From assembly GCA_036186865.1 (NCBI GenBank), contig AP025067.1:11909547-11973546 (forward strand): a stretch of DNA of 64,000 bases, read 5' to 3'. The translations under genes were made by a program, and so were the position numbers. The DNA comes from Eustoma russellianum. Its lineage: Eukaryota; Streptophyta; Magnoliopsida; Gentianales; Gentianaceae. The notes beneath the pieces were generated by a model, which did no database searches, was not told the DNA's origin, and saw nothing but the letters and a program-made list of their open reading frames with translations. This document shows positions 32,163 to 43,642 of the stretch, piece after piece (position 1 is the stretch's first letter; every line of letters starts with the position of its first letter).

Positions 32163-33770
32163 ATGTAATTACAGTTGTAAAGAGAATAAAGCTGGAATGC
32201 ATACAAGAATTCCAGGAATGTGATGAAATTCTTTATCTGAAGTTGCAATAATTGTCTGAATTTTTTAATGTTTGATTGCATCAAAGTCGTTCTTTCTTTT
32301 TCTTTTTTTATGGACACCCACCACAGAGAGAAGTGGGGAAAGAACAGAATCATAAATATAAACATGGTTGTGAAACCAGGTGGCAATCAATTTTAAGAGC
32401 TTTTTTTTTTTTTTTGGTTGTGATCAGAACAATTCAAAGGGTTGACTATACGTGACAAAATTGGAAAGATTTTGATGTTCATCCATTGGCTTACAATTGT
32501 AATTGCACAAACCCAGGAAAAAAGAATTTTTGCCGGAAGAAAAGATAAGTAGATGAAATTAAGCTTTTGATGTTCATAACTGATGACATTATTTGTTGAA
32601 GCCAATTGTTTTATATTTAATAGCGTGTTGCGGGATTAAAATGATTATCATATTAAATATTTTATAACATTTTTCTTGGTAGTTTATTGTGCTAAACATG
32701 TTGACTTAGATTCTTTTAAGCAAATAAATTTAAACATAACAACAAGTTAAAAGGGATTCACGGTTCCAAATGGTAGTTTGAGAGAATCAACATCAAAGAA
32801 AGTGGCCCTACTGTCAAATTTCTGTTAGAGTTTTTTTATAATGGAAAAAAGTCAATTCAATTGATCAATTGTATTGCCCCTAACATAATACATACATACA
32901 TACATACATACTTACATACATACATACATACATATATGACACGCGCGCGCGCGCGCACACACACATATATATATATTTAAAATAAAACTATTAAAATAAT
33001 TTTCTGATCAACCAAATAGAAGTAGTCAATGGTTGTGTTGATATTACATAAACAGATTCATTAAACCAGAGAAAATCGTTAAGAACTTCTTGCATTTAAT
33101 AAGTATAATCGTTATAAAAGTCTGATTTCGTCATGTACATGTTTTCCGAAAACTTAGTGAAAGATTATTGGCGTTGAGCCTATATCAAGCATGCTTTTTA
33201 TAAAGCAAACCAGTGATGTATTACATGCACAAAAGATTAGGGGAACATGCCATTTTATTGTCCAAGTTTAACTATGAGGTATCTTAGTATTTACTATACA
33301 ATTAATAGAGAATTGATATGTAAAGAGAAAATATTATGTCATTTAAATGATTATTCACTCCATCCTAAATATTTGTCCTAGTTGCTATTTTGGTTTGGTT
33401 TAAAACTATTGTTCATTTTCTAAAAGTAATAATATACTAATTGTCAAAGTTTCCATACTAGCATATCAATTGACACTTACATAGTTTTTCTAGTTTATCT
33501 TAACTTACCAACTAAGGGTATAATAGGAACATATATTAAAATAGTTTGACTTTTTTTAATTTTGATGAAATCAAACTGTAGCAATATTTTTGAAACGAAA
33601 AGCCATCCACATGTTGCTTTTTTGTTAGTTATGAAGTAACTATTACAATGACGTATAATTACTTTTGAAGTGTTTTAAAATTTGTGTTTAACCAGAGTAT
33701 TAGTACAATGTATTAAAATAGTACAATCGGTATTAGAGCCAACGTGAGAACATAACCAGAAACATCAATA
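32163..33770. other. No gene seen; AT-rich sequence with microsatellites
   Basis: No coding region is supported. It contains a T run near 32400 and a compound microsatellite at 32888-32976. A stretch starting CTCCATCCTAAATATTTGTC (about 33358) resembles one end of a Stowaway-like MITE, but I found no matching second end. Confidence 0.5.
32888..32976. repeat. Compound microsatellite
   Basis: (CATA)n, then (CG)n, (CA)n and (TA)n in direct succession. Confidence 0.95.
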
Positions 33771-33957
33771 TCTGATGAGATCCTAGGAGGCTAAAAGTGA
33801 GGCAGAATATGAGTCCTCCAACTACACGTCGCCACGTGTACAAAAACAGTTTTTTTTAAAAAAAAATTGCAACACCTATTTGATTTTATACACGTGGCGA
33901 CGCGTGATTGGAGACCTCATATTCTGCCTCACTTTTAGCCTCCTAAGATCTCATCTG
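33771..33957. mobile_element. Foldback MITE, 187 bp
   Basis: Two inverted arms of about 75 bp share GGAGGCTAAAAGTGAGGCAG, CGTCGCCACGTGTA and GATGAGATC. An A-rich centre separates them. Flanks ACATCAATA (33762-33770) and ACATCACCG (33958-33966) match at six of nine bases, so a decayed 9-bp duplication (Mutator-like family) is possible. It has no coding capacity. Confidence 0.75.
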
Positions 33958-34280
33958 ACATCACCGAATATCTGTATATGCAACCTAATAATAAAGATGC
34001 TCATGCATATACTTGACTTCTACCATAATAAGGATGCCCATTATTATTATTTCAAAAATTGAGATATTTCGACGGGAGAATTAAAGAAACTAGAAAATTT
34101 TGGGAAGCAAAAGTCTAGTACTTTGCGTATCCACAGTTTCTGATTAAAGAGAAGGAGAAACAAAAAAAAAGAAAAAGAAAAAGAAAAAAAGACAAGTACT
34201 ATCTGAAAAGTGAAATCTATAGAGGATTGCTCCGTATTACGCATAGCGATTAGAAATGGTTTTGCATGCAATTATCGACT
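33958..34280. other. No gene seen; includes an A/G-rich run
   Basis: Mostly AT-rich, with an AAAAAGAAAAAG run at about 34161-34190. This run resembles the sequence at the 3' junction of the following LINE and could be part of its target duplication. Confidence 0.4.
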
Positions 34281-35569
34281 AAAAATGTTACATCTCGGAA
34301 ATGTTCTTGACAGGAGTAAGCAATGAGGAGAAAAGCAGTTTGATGGCTATGACTGGTTTCCTTCAGGGGCATCTTCCATTTCGTTACTTGGGCGTGCCCA
34401 TTGCTGGTCAGGCACTGCAGTTAGCTCATTTTGGGGGTTACATTAAAAGGGTTACTGATTATACTAGCATGTGGAATATCAAGTCTCTCTCCTATGCTGG
34501 AAGAATTGAGTTAATCAAAGGGGTGATTCAAGGTGTTCATGCCTTCTGGATGGGTATTCTCCCAATTCCCTACACTGTGCAAAAAATTTTGGGAAGAATT
34601 GCTAGAGGCTTTCTCTGGGGTATGCAGGGAGAACAAAAAAAGAAAATTTGGGTTTCATGGACAGATGTGTGTAGGCCGAAAAGAGAGGGAGGGCTGGGTT
34701 TATTTGACCTCAAGGCATGGAATAAAGCTCTCTTACTAAAGCATTTGTGGAACATTCAAAATAAGAAGGATTCGCTTTGGGTGCGTTGGATTCATCACTA
34801 CTACGAGATGCAGAATGGGGTTTGGCAATATCAATCCAAACCCACTCATTCGGTGTTTATGAAGAAGCTAATGCTCATTAGGGATGAGCTTATTGAACAT
34901 TTTGGGGACCGTTTAACCTATGAATCTGAGTTGAGTAGGTTGGCTTTACGGAGTGGCTCTCTTGCAAAGATGGCATATGAAATTTTTAGAAACAAAGGGG
35001 AAACGGTTAGTTGGCATAAAACTGTTTGGGCCAACTCAAACACGCCGAATCATTGCTTTACTTTCTGGTTGGCAACCCGGGATCGCCTCCCTACATGGGA
35101 CAAACTTCATTTTGTGCTAACTGATTTATTATGCCCCATCTGTGGAACTATCATGGAGTCTAGAGATCATTTATTGTTCGCATGCCTGTTTGCTTCTCAG
35201 GTTTGGGAGCAAGTTTTGGACTGGATTGGTATCTCAAAAAGATTTTTGACTTTGAATTCATTACTCCGTTGGGCTAGAAAACATGCGAGCAAAAAAAGTG
35301 GAAGAACTAGATTCATCAAGGCAACTTTTGCGGCCACTATTTATTCCATATGGAATGCTAGGAACATTAAAATTTTTGAGGATCACACACCAAATGCTCG
35401 GGATGTTGTGCATTGAGTTGCTACTCATGTGTTTAGGTCGTTTGTTACTTAGTGTTAGTTTTAGTCATTGTATGCCCTACATCCTGGGTATGACCTGTGC
35501 ATATGTAAATGACTTGATCCTTTTTTGATCATTGGTTAAATGATTATTTTTACATTTTAACCAAAAAAA
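34281..35569 (+). mobile_element. 5'-truncated L1-type LINE, C-terminal part of ORF2
   Basis: An open frame of 371 codons from 34301 (in-frame stop upstream at 34280) to the TGA at 35414. It encodes the region after the RT core: FRYLGVPIAG, then SYAGRIELIKGVIQ, WVSWTDVCRPKREGGLGLFD, and a zf-RVT domain with the CPIC ... HLLFAC cysteine/histidine pattern. The endonuclease and RT catalytic parts are absent, as usual for LINEs truncated at the 5' end. The 3' end has an A-rich tail (35563 on) that merges with the A/G-rich run of the Tekay-3 LTR, so the exact end and target duplication are uncertain. The intact frame suggests a young copy, but it cannot encode RT. Confidence 0.85.
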
Positions 35570-35601
35570 GAAAAAGAAAAAGGGGAAAGTACAGCAGGAA
35601 A
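35570..35601 (+). repeat. Tekay-3 5' LTR, first surviving piece
   Basis: GAAAAAGAAAAAGGGGAAAGT and the following ACAGCAGGAAA match the 3' LTR at about 51690-51715. The first ~190 bp of this LTR are missing at the LINE junction. The last five bases GGAAA (35597-35601) are the left target copy of the solo LTR that follows. Confidence 0.7.
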
Positions 35602-37148
35602 TGTTACCACCAGTATTTTCGGGCCAGTAAAAAATAAAATAATACAATAAAAAATAGAACGCGAATGCGATGTCGATAAAATTTTGGTGGAATTTAAAAT
35701 TTCACTTAGGATTAATAAAGACATCGACATTATATATCGAGGTTAGAAACGATCGAAAACATAACCGAACGATAAGTTAACAGATATAGCGAGACTTGAC
35801 GGGACTAGATAACGAATGTTTCGGACATACGTTACGAGTTAAATAAATTAGTCGGTAACAAACTAATTCGTTAGATATAAATTAAACCAAATAAAAATAT
35901 CCGACACGATAATTACACTACCGAACAAAACTCTAAACACTTTTACCCCAAATATCGCATTTTCTTCCACTCTATCCCACATAAATTACAAAAGAAAAAC
36001 TTTTTCCACTTTTTACTCCAAGTGGCCACTCCCCCCCCCCCCCCTCCGTCAAAAGAAGAAAACTTGTCTTCTTTTTCTTTCTTCCTATTACACACTCTCC
36101 TTTCCACCATTATTACCCTACATCTTAATATCTCAAAGCTTTCCATCATTTTTCACCCAAAAGTCTTTTTCTCTCTTTTCTTTACCACTCTCAGCCGAAA
36201 GTTCATGATATGGGGGGAGGATAGATTTCTTCACTTTTTCTCCTCACACACTACAACTTCTTACACCCTTCAAATCACTATCATTCTTCTACCTTTCCCC
36301 AATTCACTTCACTCATTTTCAACTCTTCTCTCCCCACTCCTCAATATTTTCGTCCGAGCTAAGCAAGAAGAGAAAAACCCCTTCTCTTTCTTTATTTCAC
36401 ACACCACACATCTTCATCTTCAACCTCATTTTTCTCTCTTTCCTCTCCAAGAACCAAACAAGTACTTTATCTCCTTCCTCCTCCTCTTCTTGACCGAAAA
36501 TTCATCCATGACCAAGGAGGAATTTTTCTTCTCTTCTCACCATCTATACATATCCAAGACTAAGTTCCAACATCTCCTTCATCTTTCAAACAAATAACAA
36601 AGTCTTCCAAGTCCTTTTTTCCTTGTTTGGCCTAGACTACCAAGGTAAGAAACAAAGTGTAACTTTCTTCTTTTATCTCATACACACCTCCAAGACACTA
36701 ACAACAATATCCTCTTTCATTTTTAACACCATGGCCGAGTTGGGAAGAGTTGAAAATCAAGGTGTAGAAACGTAAGAACACCAACTAAGTTTAACTATTT
36801 TCTTCCATTTATCCATTTCTATAAGTTGTACACTAACTCTCCATTTTTGAGGTTCAAAACCGTGCACATCAAGGAGGTAGAAGAAGGTATTTCTTTCAAA
36901 ACCAAGTGAAGAAACAACACTTTAAAGTGTAAGAAAAAGTGTTAAAGACAAGTTTTATTCCTAGATCCTACATGGATTTTCAAAGGTTAAACATATATGT
37001 TTGTATTAAAGCGGATCATTCATGGTTATGTTCAAAGATACAACAACAATAATATGTAAAATATAGTGTTTTGTGTGATGGGTATATGGATATACGTAAT
37101 AATATACACGGCCCTAACGCTTTTTATGACAATAAAATGATTTTTAGT

Positions 37149-37189
<41 letters not shown>

Positions 37190-37193
37190 CATA
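35602..37193 (+). repeat. Solo LTR of Tekay-4, left part
   Basis: It begins TGTTACCACCAGTATTTTCG, a Tekay-type LTR start. It holds a run of about 14 C (near 36030) and a long CT-rich stretch (36030-36600), whose 191-codon open frame has low complexity and no domain. It ends in a TA run and TGCACACACATA (to 37193), the left target copy of the LINE at 37194. Confidence 0.8.
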
Positions 37194-37382
37194 GATGAGA
37201 AGGAAGATGGCGGCGGCTCTGGAGACTGCATCGACGGCGCATCACCATGGCAAAAGCTGTCACCTTTGATTTCAATTCACCGCAAATTCCATTCGTTTCA
37301 CTGCTACGCTACTGCATTGTCTTGCATCCACACTTGGCTCGCTGTTTTTTGGAATATTATCGCTGTTTGCATTGATTCGAAA

Positions 37383-38771
37383 ATGTCGGACACTCCATCG
37401 ATCAAGAAAACTTTTGCAGAAGCATTGGCCCCTACGCATATGGAGACTGCCGCAACGATCAGGCCCATATCGCGATACAAAGGTATGCCTTCTATAACAT
37501 TCACAAACGAGGAAGTAGATCGGTACTCAATGCAGTTCAAATATACTCTCGTTGGATCTTTCTGGCATGGCCGTCCCAATATGAAGCAGTTAGCAGCCTG
37601 CATGGAAAGAATTGGATTTAAACAGACTCCTAAGTTAGGCTTAATGGATGATCAACATGTCATACTAACCTTTCATCATCCAGAAGATTATCATCGGTGT
37701 TTCTTACGTCGTTCATGGACCATTAGTGGCTATATTATGAGGGTGACGAAATGGACACCGGATTTTGATCCCAATATTGATAAACTGATAGTTCCCATTT
37801 TGGTATCCATTCGGGGTATACCCTTATATTTGCAAAATAAATCAGCTTTGTGGGATATAGCTCACATGATTGGATTGCCGTTAAAAATGGACTCTGCTAC
37901 CTCTAATGGATTACGGCCATCAGTGGTGAGATTGTATATTGAAGTTGATATCTCCAAGACGTTACCAGTCCGGTTGCATATTCAAGGAGGAGAACATGAG
38001 ATATACCCTACAGTGGAATATGAAAATATACCGTTATTCTGCACTAACTGCCGCATTCTAGGACATGAAGCCAAAGCTTGCAAACCAGCAGATGCCAATC
38101 TGCAGGAACCAGAAAAGCATGCAGTCCCCATACAAACCAAAGGAAAGGAAAAAGCCAAAAGAAGGACCCGAAAGAAAAATAAATCTGATCACACGCAGTT
38201 GGTTGAGGAGGACAATGATGATGTTTTGATTGATGATGTACATGAGGAAATTCCTCCGCTGACACATGATAATCCTATAATACCAGATGCCTCTGTAACA
38301 GTTGTAGATCAACCGCATACTCCAAATGCTGCATCAAACGATAATACTCTCTTAACTTTACTATCTGAGAAACAAGATTTGGCAAAGATTGGTGCATCCT
38401 TAGGTCACATTCCAGAAGAAGGTGATGATATTCTACAGGCCACAAACTCGGATTCAGAAGTATACATACATCACGCAGATCAGATCACAGACAACGCTCT
38501 GCATCCTCCTACAATTCACGCAGATATACCCTCTCATGCAGACCAGCAAAGACAGATGATACACAGTACCCTAGCAGTTGACGTGGCTGATGCTTTGACT
38601 GGCAAGGATAGTTCTTTTACTCAGTCCACAGACCAGTTGCTACAAGAAATTGCGGATCCCATACCTATTTCGCGACGACACCGCACGAAACAAGAAATGT
38701 TAGGCACATACACTCAGGCTACAGAGCGACAGACCAGATCTTCAAACTTACCCTTCTCCTCGTCTCAATGA
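37383..38771 (+). CDS. LINE ORF1 (DUF4283-type RNA-binding protein with zinc knuckle)
   Basis: 462 aa from the ATG of MSDTPSIKKTFAEALAP. An upstream in-frame extension exists but begins in target DNA left of the LINE, so this start is preferred. Residues about 40-180 match the DUF4283 domain of plant L1 ORF1 (VGSFWHGRP, RRSWTISGYIMRVTKW, VSIRGIPLYL). The CTNCRILGHEAKAC zinc knuckle follows near 220. The C-terminal half is basic, then acidic and low in conserved motifs. ORF1 proteins bind the element RNA in a ribonucleoprotein. The frame is intact. The stop TGA overlaps the ORF2 start in ATGA (38768-38771), suggesting coupled reinitiation. Confidence 0.88.
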   Translation: MSDTPSIKKTFAEALAPTHMETAATIRPISRYKGMPSITFTNEEVDRYSMQFKYTLVGSFWHGRPNMKQLAACMERIGFKQTPKLGLMDDQHVILTFHHPEDYHRCFLRRSWTISGYIMRVTKWTPDFDPNIDKLIVPILVSIRGIPLYLQNKSALWDIAHMIGLPLKMDSATSNGLRPSVVRLYIEVDISKTLPVRLHIQGGEHEIYPTVEYENIPLFCTNCRILGHEAKACKPADANLQEPEKHAVPIQTKGKEKAKRRTRKKNKSDHTQLVEEDNDDVLIDDVHEEIPPLTHDNPIIPDASVTVVDQPHTPNAASNDNTLLTLLSEKQDLAKIGASLGHIPEEGDDILQATNSDSEVYIHHADQITDNALHPPTIHADIPSHADQQRQMIHSTLAVDVADALTGKDSSFTQSTDQLLQEIADPIPISRRHRTKQEMLGTYTQATERQTRSSNLPFSSSQ

Positions 38772-41700
38772 ATTGTCTCATATGGAATGTGCGGGGAATT
38801 GCGAACTCCTTCGTTCGCATTCGCAAGCTTGTCAAATTACATAAACTGCAGTTGTTAATGATAATTGAGCCCAAGAAAGAATCTGCGCATTTGGCTCAGT
38901 TTTAAAGAAAACTGAAATTTTCACATGGTGAAGCTATTTGTAGGGGAAAACTTCGAATATTCTGGACACGGACTTCTCTCAGACATCTATGTACGGTTTA
39001 TGACGAACAATGCTCGCACTTTAAATTTCAGGTTGTGGGCACAGAGGTGGTTCTCTGGTTCACACCAGTCTATGGAATGCATACTGTAACTGATCGACGT
39101 AGGCTATGGCATTCATTACAACATCACCATGACGCTAATAATGAGCCATGGTTAATTGGTGGAGACTTTAACACTTTCCTATCAGTAGCGGAGCATGATG
39201 GACTCTCTACCCCATCTATGTCTTCGCCGGAGGACTTCAGTGACTGTGTGGCGTCTTGTGAGTTAATTGATTTACCATATGAAGGCTCTGCTTATACTTG
39301 GACAAGTGGTCGTGGCATTGGAATAGTTCGAAGACGGTTAGATCGTATGCTTTGTTCAGAGTCATATAACAGTCTGTTCCCTAGTCTGCGTGTTAAACAT
39401 CTTCCACGCTTAACATCTGATCATGCACCTCTGCTTCTGCAATCTTTGCTAACATCATTCAAGGGACCAAAATCTTTTCGCTTTCAGAATTTGTGGGTTG
39501 AGCATAAGGAATTTCACGCGTTTGTTAAGGCAACATGGAATTCGTACCCCACAATAGGTGGAATGCGAGGGCTGTATAATAAGCTGCAAGCTCTGAAAAA
39601 AGACTTACAGAAATGGAACATCACAGTGTTTGGAAATATTTTTGATCATCTTTCACATCTCGAGCAGGAACTTAAATACAGTGAGGCAGCCTTTGATGCT
39701 CAACCTTCGCCAGAGACACGCACAAAATATCATGCAGTGCAGGCTGAATACAAATTAGCGGAGCATAAAACGCTTTTGTTTTGGTCTCAGAAAGCACGAC
39801 AGAAGTGGATTGCAGAAGGAGATGAAAACACCTCCTTTTTTCACAACATAGTACGGGATCGCCATATAAGGCAAACTATCACAAAAATACATGATGTAAA
39901 TGGCACAGTTATTGACACACATCAAGGAATTCAATAGGCGGCTGAATCATATTACAAACAATTATTTGCAGCGGAATCAGTTTCTGAGGATGAAACTATT
40001 CTGCAATATATTCCGCAACTTGTAACGGTGTCAGATAATCAACAGTTGACAGTCTTGCCAACTCAGGCAGAGGTAAAGGAGGCAGTTTGGTCACTAGATC
40101 CCAAAAGTGCACCTGGGCCAGATGGCTATAATGGTTATTTTTTCCGCGCTTGCTGGGATATAGTTCGAATGGATGTTCACAAAGCCATGCAGGAGTTTTT
40201 TCTTGGACTCCCAATGCCAAAAGCAATGGGAAGAACGTTAATCGTATTGCTGCCAAAGACGCCTACACCACGCACATTCTCTGATTATAGGCCCATCAGT
40301 CTTGCAAACTTTATATCTAAATTGGCAACACGTATTCTTGCAACTCGCATCCAACCACTTCTACAAATGCTCATTACAGACGAACAAGCGGGGTTTGTTA
40401 AGGGCAGAGACATATCCGACCAGATTGTTATGGCTCGTGAAATGGTTCACTTGCAACACACGAAAGTAAGAGGATCAAATGCAATAATCAAGCTGGGCAT
40501 GATGAAGGCATTTTATAGAGTCAATTGGACATTTCTTGCAAAACTGCTAGCCAAATTTGGCTTCTCCGACAGTTTTATCAACCTTATATTTAATCATCTT
40601 AAAGGAACATATATCTCAATCTTGATCAATGGAGTTCCGGCTGGTTTTTTTCAACCATCAAGAGGGGTTAAGCAAGGAGACCCTTTGTCACCAATATTAT
40701 TCATTCTAGCTTCAGAGGCTTTTTGTCACAAGGGGTGTCATAAAGCCTTTTACTGCAGGTAGAGCCAAAACAATCTCCCATTTGGCATTTGTGGATGACC
40801 TCCTAATATTCATCAATGGTGGATTACACAATTTGGTTAAATTCAGAAAATTCTTAGAGTTGTATCAAGCGACATCGGGTCAAGCGGTAAATTTTCAAAG
40901 GAGTCATTTTGTTCCAGCAGCATATTTATCGAATGCTCATATTAGCAAGATGGAGCAACGGCACACATGACATCAGTATCTTTGCCAATCAAATATTTAG
41001 GAGTCCAGTTGCACAGAGGCAAAGAACGAGTCTCACATTTTGCAACCATACTCTCGTCAATTCAAGCTAAATTATCTATGTGGCAAAATAAATTCCTCAA
41101 TCACGCTGGGCGCTTAATTCTGATCAAACATGTCTTGGCTTCCATCCGATTACATGTAATATCTGCTTGTAAGCTGCCTCAGAGTCTACTTCGCACTATT
41201 ACAAGATGGATGGTTAAGTTCTTCTGGGGAAGCACGTATGCCCAAACTAGACATTCTTGGGTTTCAAGTGAGCTACTATTTGGACCAACAGTTGAGGGCG
41301 GTCTTGGAATAAGGAAATTAGAAGATCTTCAGTCCGCTTACTCTTGCAGATTGTGGTGGAAATATCAACAAAACAACTCTTTATGGAGCAAATTCTTTCA
41401 TTCTCGTTACGCCAGCCGAAATTCCTATGACATCCGGATCACAGACTCACTAGTTTGGAAGCGAATATGCAGAATACAACCGATTTGTGCTCATAGTATG
41501 GACGCAGAACACTACACTATACGAGCAGCGTATGATCATGTACGACATGTGCGGAATACTCGCCTTTCATACAAATATATATGGAACAAGCACATACCTT
41601 CAAATATTCGGTTATTCTTATGGCATTTATATCATAATGCAGTACCTCTACCTGTGAATCTCCAAAAGTTTGTTTGCATTCATCCAACTCAATGTCCATT

Positions 41701-42590
41701 CTGCCTGGCAGCAAAAATCACATCGGATCATGTGTTCTTGGAATGTTCAGAAGTTAGAGATATTTGGAATATATATTCCGCTTATTTGGATGGTCCATAC
41801 ACTACTGCGCGAACAATACAACAACAATTCATACAATGGTGGATGTCAACCAAAGGTAATACACTTAAAAGGCATATTGTGAATAGTTGCACCCTCTTAC
41901 ATTGTTTGGGAATTATGGAAGTGTTATACCTCGATCATGTATGGGGAGGGACATTGGAGAAAATCTGATGTGATGGAAACCATACGCCGGGGAATATATG
42001 ATTGGACGTCAGCTCAAAAAGGCAAAAAATTCGCTAACTCGGACCGTGGACTGATAGATCTAGGATTAAGCCCATCCCTCAGCATTCCTTGATGCAGGAT
42101 TGTTAAATGGAATCACCCTCCACCGGGTAGGTTGAAACTAAACATGGATGCAGCACACGGTAGGCACTCAGCAGCAGCAGGTGCAATCTTACGTGATAGC
42201 AATGGCACATTCTTAGGGGCAATAGCATATCATCTTCCCCTTTCTTCACCAGCCATGGCAGAGTTTCAAGCAGCATATTTCAGTTACCTATACTTTGCAG
42301 CACATTGGGGACCAATGGATATTGAGGTGGATGCGCAGGGAGTCCTTTCAATGATTCATAACCCAAGTCATCAGCATGCTTCCTTATTCAGAACTCTATT
42401 ACTCTCGACGACATCGGAGATAACATATGTACCTAGGGAGGCAAATCAACCAGCTCATTTTCTAGCGCAACATGGTCAATTTCATCAACATCTAACAATA
42501 TTCACCAAAGTAGTTGCACTACCGCCGCTAGTACGGGCAAGTTATCATACTGAAAACACCCCACATATTCGACATGGATACAGCTCTTGA
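38768..42590 (+). pseudogene. LINE ORF2 (endonuclease, reverse transcriptase, RNase H), broken
   Basis: It starts MNCLIWNVRGIANS, the usual L1 endonuclease opening. Endonuclease: IGGDFNTF, RRRLDRML and TSDHAPLLL. RT: GPDGYNGYFF, DYRPISLANFISK, QAGFVKGRDI, GVKQGDPLSPILFIL, then AFVDDLLIF. Next come the thumb region (IKYLGVQLHRGK), zf-RVT (CPFCLAA ... HVFLEC) and an RNase H (KLNMDAAHGRHSAAAG ... PREANQPAH) at 42132-42590. Lesions: TAA at 38903, TAG at 39935, a frame change near 40720-40760 and its return near 40965, and more between 41900 and 42130. RT motif A reads KLGMMKAFYRVNW where KLDM-KAFDRV is expected, so the catalytic aspartate is gone. It cannot move itself. Confidence 0.88.
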
Positions 42591-43177
42591 TCAGTATTGT
42601 TGCCCATATCATAAGATATGGGCAACGCGGGTACGCATTATTCTCCCTATGACACTTCTACATTGCGTTATACTTCTTGCACATCTAACATGTCATATAA
42701 TCTCGTTACCCATATCAGTGGATATGGGTAACCTGGGTAATTTTTCCACCACTGATTTTTGCTTCAACTCCCATGCAATTGCTGCTGCTTCTTATAGCTT
42801 TTGTAACTTTACTAATTCAAAATTATGTTTGTGCATGGAAACTGGGATGCAACAACAACAACGGAGGTACATACTTTGGCGAATCAAGCAAGGGCTGCAT
42901 CGCGTTGCACTTTCTCAAATTACGGACACTCTACGGCTATCTTTTTTATGTTCATGTAATTACACCAATCATATAAATATGTACGCTTTTTCCTTCGCCA
43001 AGGTTTTATCCACAAGGGTGGTTTTACTTGGCAAGGTTTTAATGCGGCATATCATATATGATTGGAGACATCAAATTATATGTTCGCTATACTATTATTT
43101 TGCATTCATTGACAAACATTGTAATATGGTTTTCCTCCACCATAAGTGAGGCATAATAAAATTTCCCCTTTCTTGTG
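42591..43177 (+). other. LINE 3' UTR with two matching hairpins
   Basis: No coding capacity is supported. Two perfect 12-bp hairpins with 4-nt loops lie at 42599-42626 (GTTGCCCATATC-ATAA) and 42705-42732 (GTTACCCATATC-AGTG). They differ by one base pair, G:C versus A:T, changed on both sides. Confidence 0.85.
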
Positions 43178-43185
43178 AAAAAAAA

Positions 43186-43602
43186 TATATATATATATGC
43201 ACACACATACGTATATGATTATATATACATATGTATGTATATGTCAAAGTGAAATATATATACAAATATATATATAGGTATACGCGGCCAAAAGGCCTTC
43301 TGACTAAGAAAAATGATTTTGTGTAATATTAAGAGTATATAAATGTATAAAGTATGGAAATAGATGCATATAAATAGCTATGTATAAATACACGCTAAAA
43401 GGGTTAAAATACCCCTATATGTATAAATAAAATCAAATGGACACATATATACATTATAGGCATAAGTTTGAAGAAAATATAAAGATGTATATATCCATAT
43501 ATATACACACGGCTAATAATATGTTTTGGGAGAAAATTTCTTTATTTTATGGGTTTCACTATTTTAGTTATATATATATATATGTATATATATGTATATA
43601 TA

Positions 43603-43642
<40 letters not shown>

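Larger units (their letters stand above)
37194..43185 (+). mobile_element. Near full-length L1-type LINE with RNase H domain (about 6 kb)
   Basis: It starts GATGAGAAGGAAGATGGCGG after the TA/TGCACACACATA target sequence and ends in an 8-base A tail at 43178-43185. Then about 24 bp, (AT)n-TGCACACACATA, repeat the left flank (to 43209). It carries ORF1, ORF2 with endonuclease, RT, zf-RVT and RNase H parts, and a 3' UTR with two hairpins. Completeness plus a target duplication shows a genuine target-primed insertion into the Tekay-4 LTR. Confidence 0.92.

Noticed and set aside
32888..32976. CRISPR-like or regulatory repeat
   Set aside because: Simple CATA, CG, CA and TA microsatellites only.
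33358..33560. Stowaway-like MITE
   Set aside because: Only one end resembles the family terminus; no inverted partner or TA duplication was found.
36022..36597. 191-codon open frame
   Set aside because: It lies in a CT-rich, low-complexity part of the Tekay-4 LTR and has no domain; its length follows from base composition.
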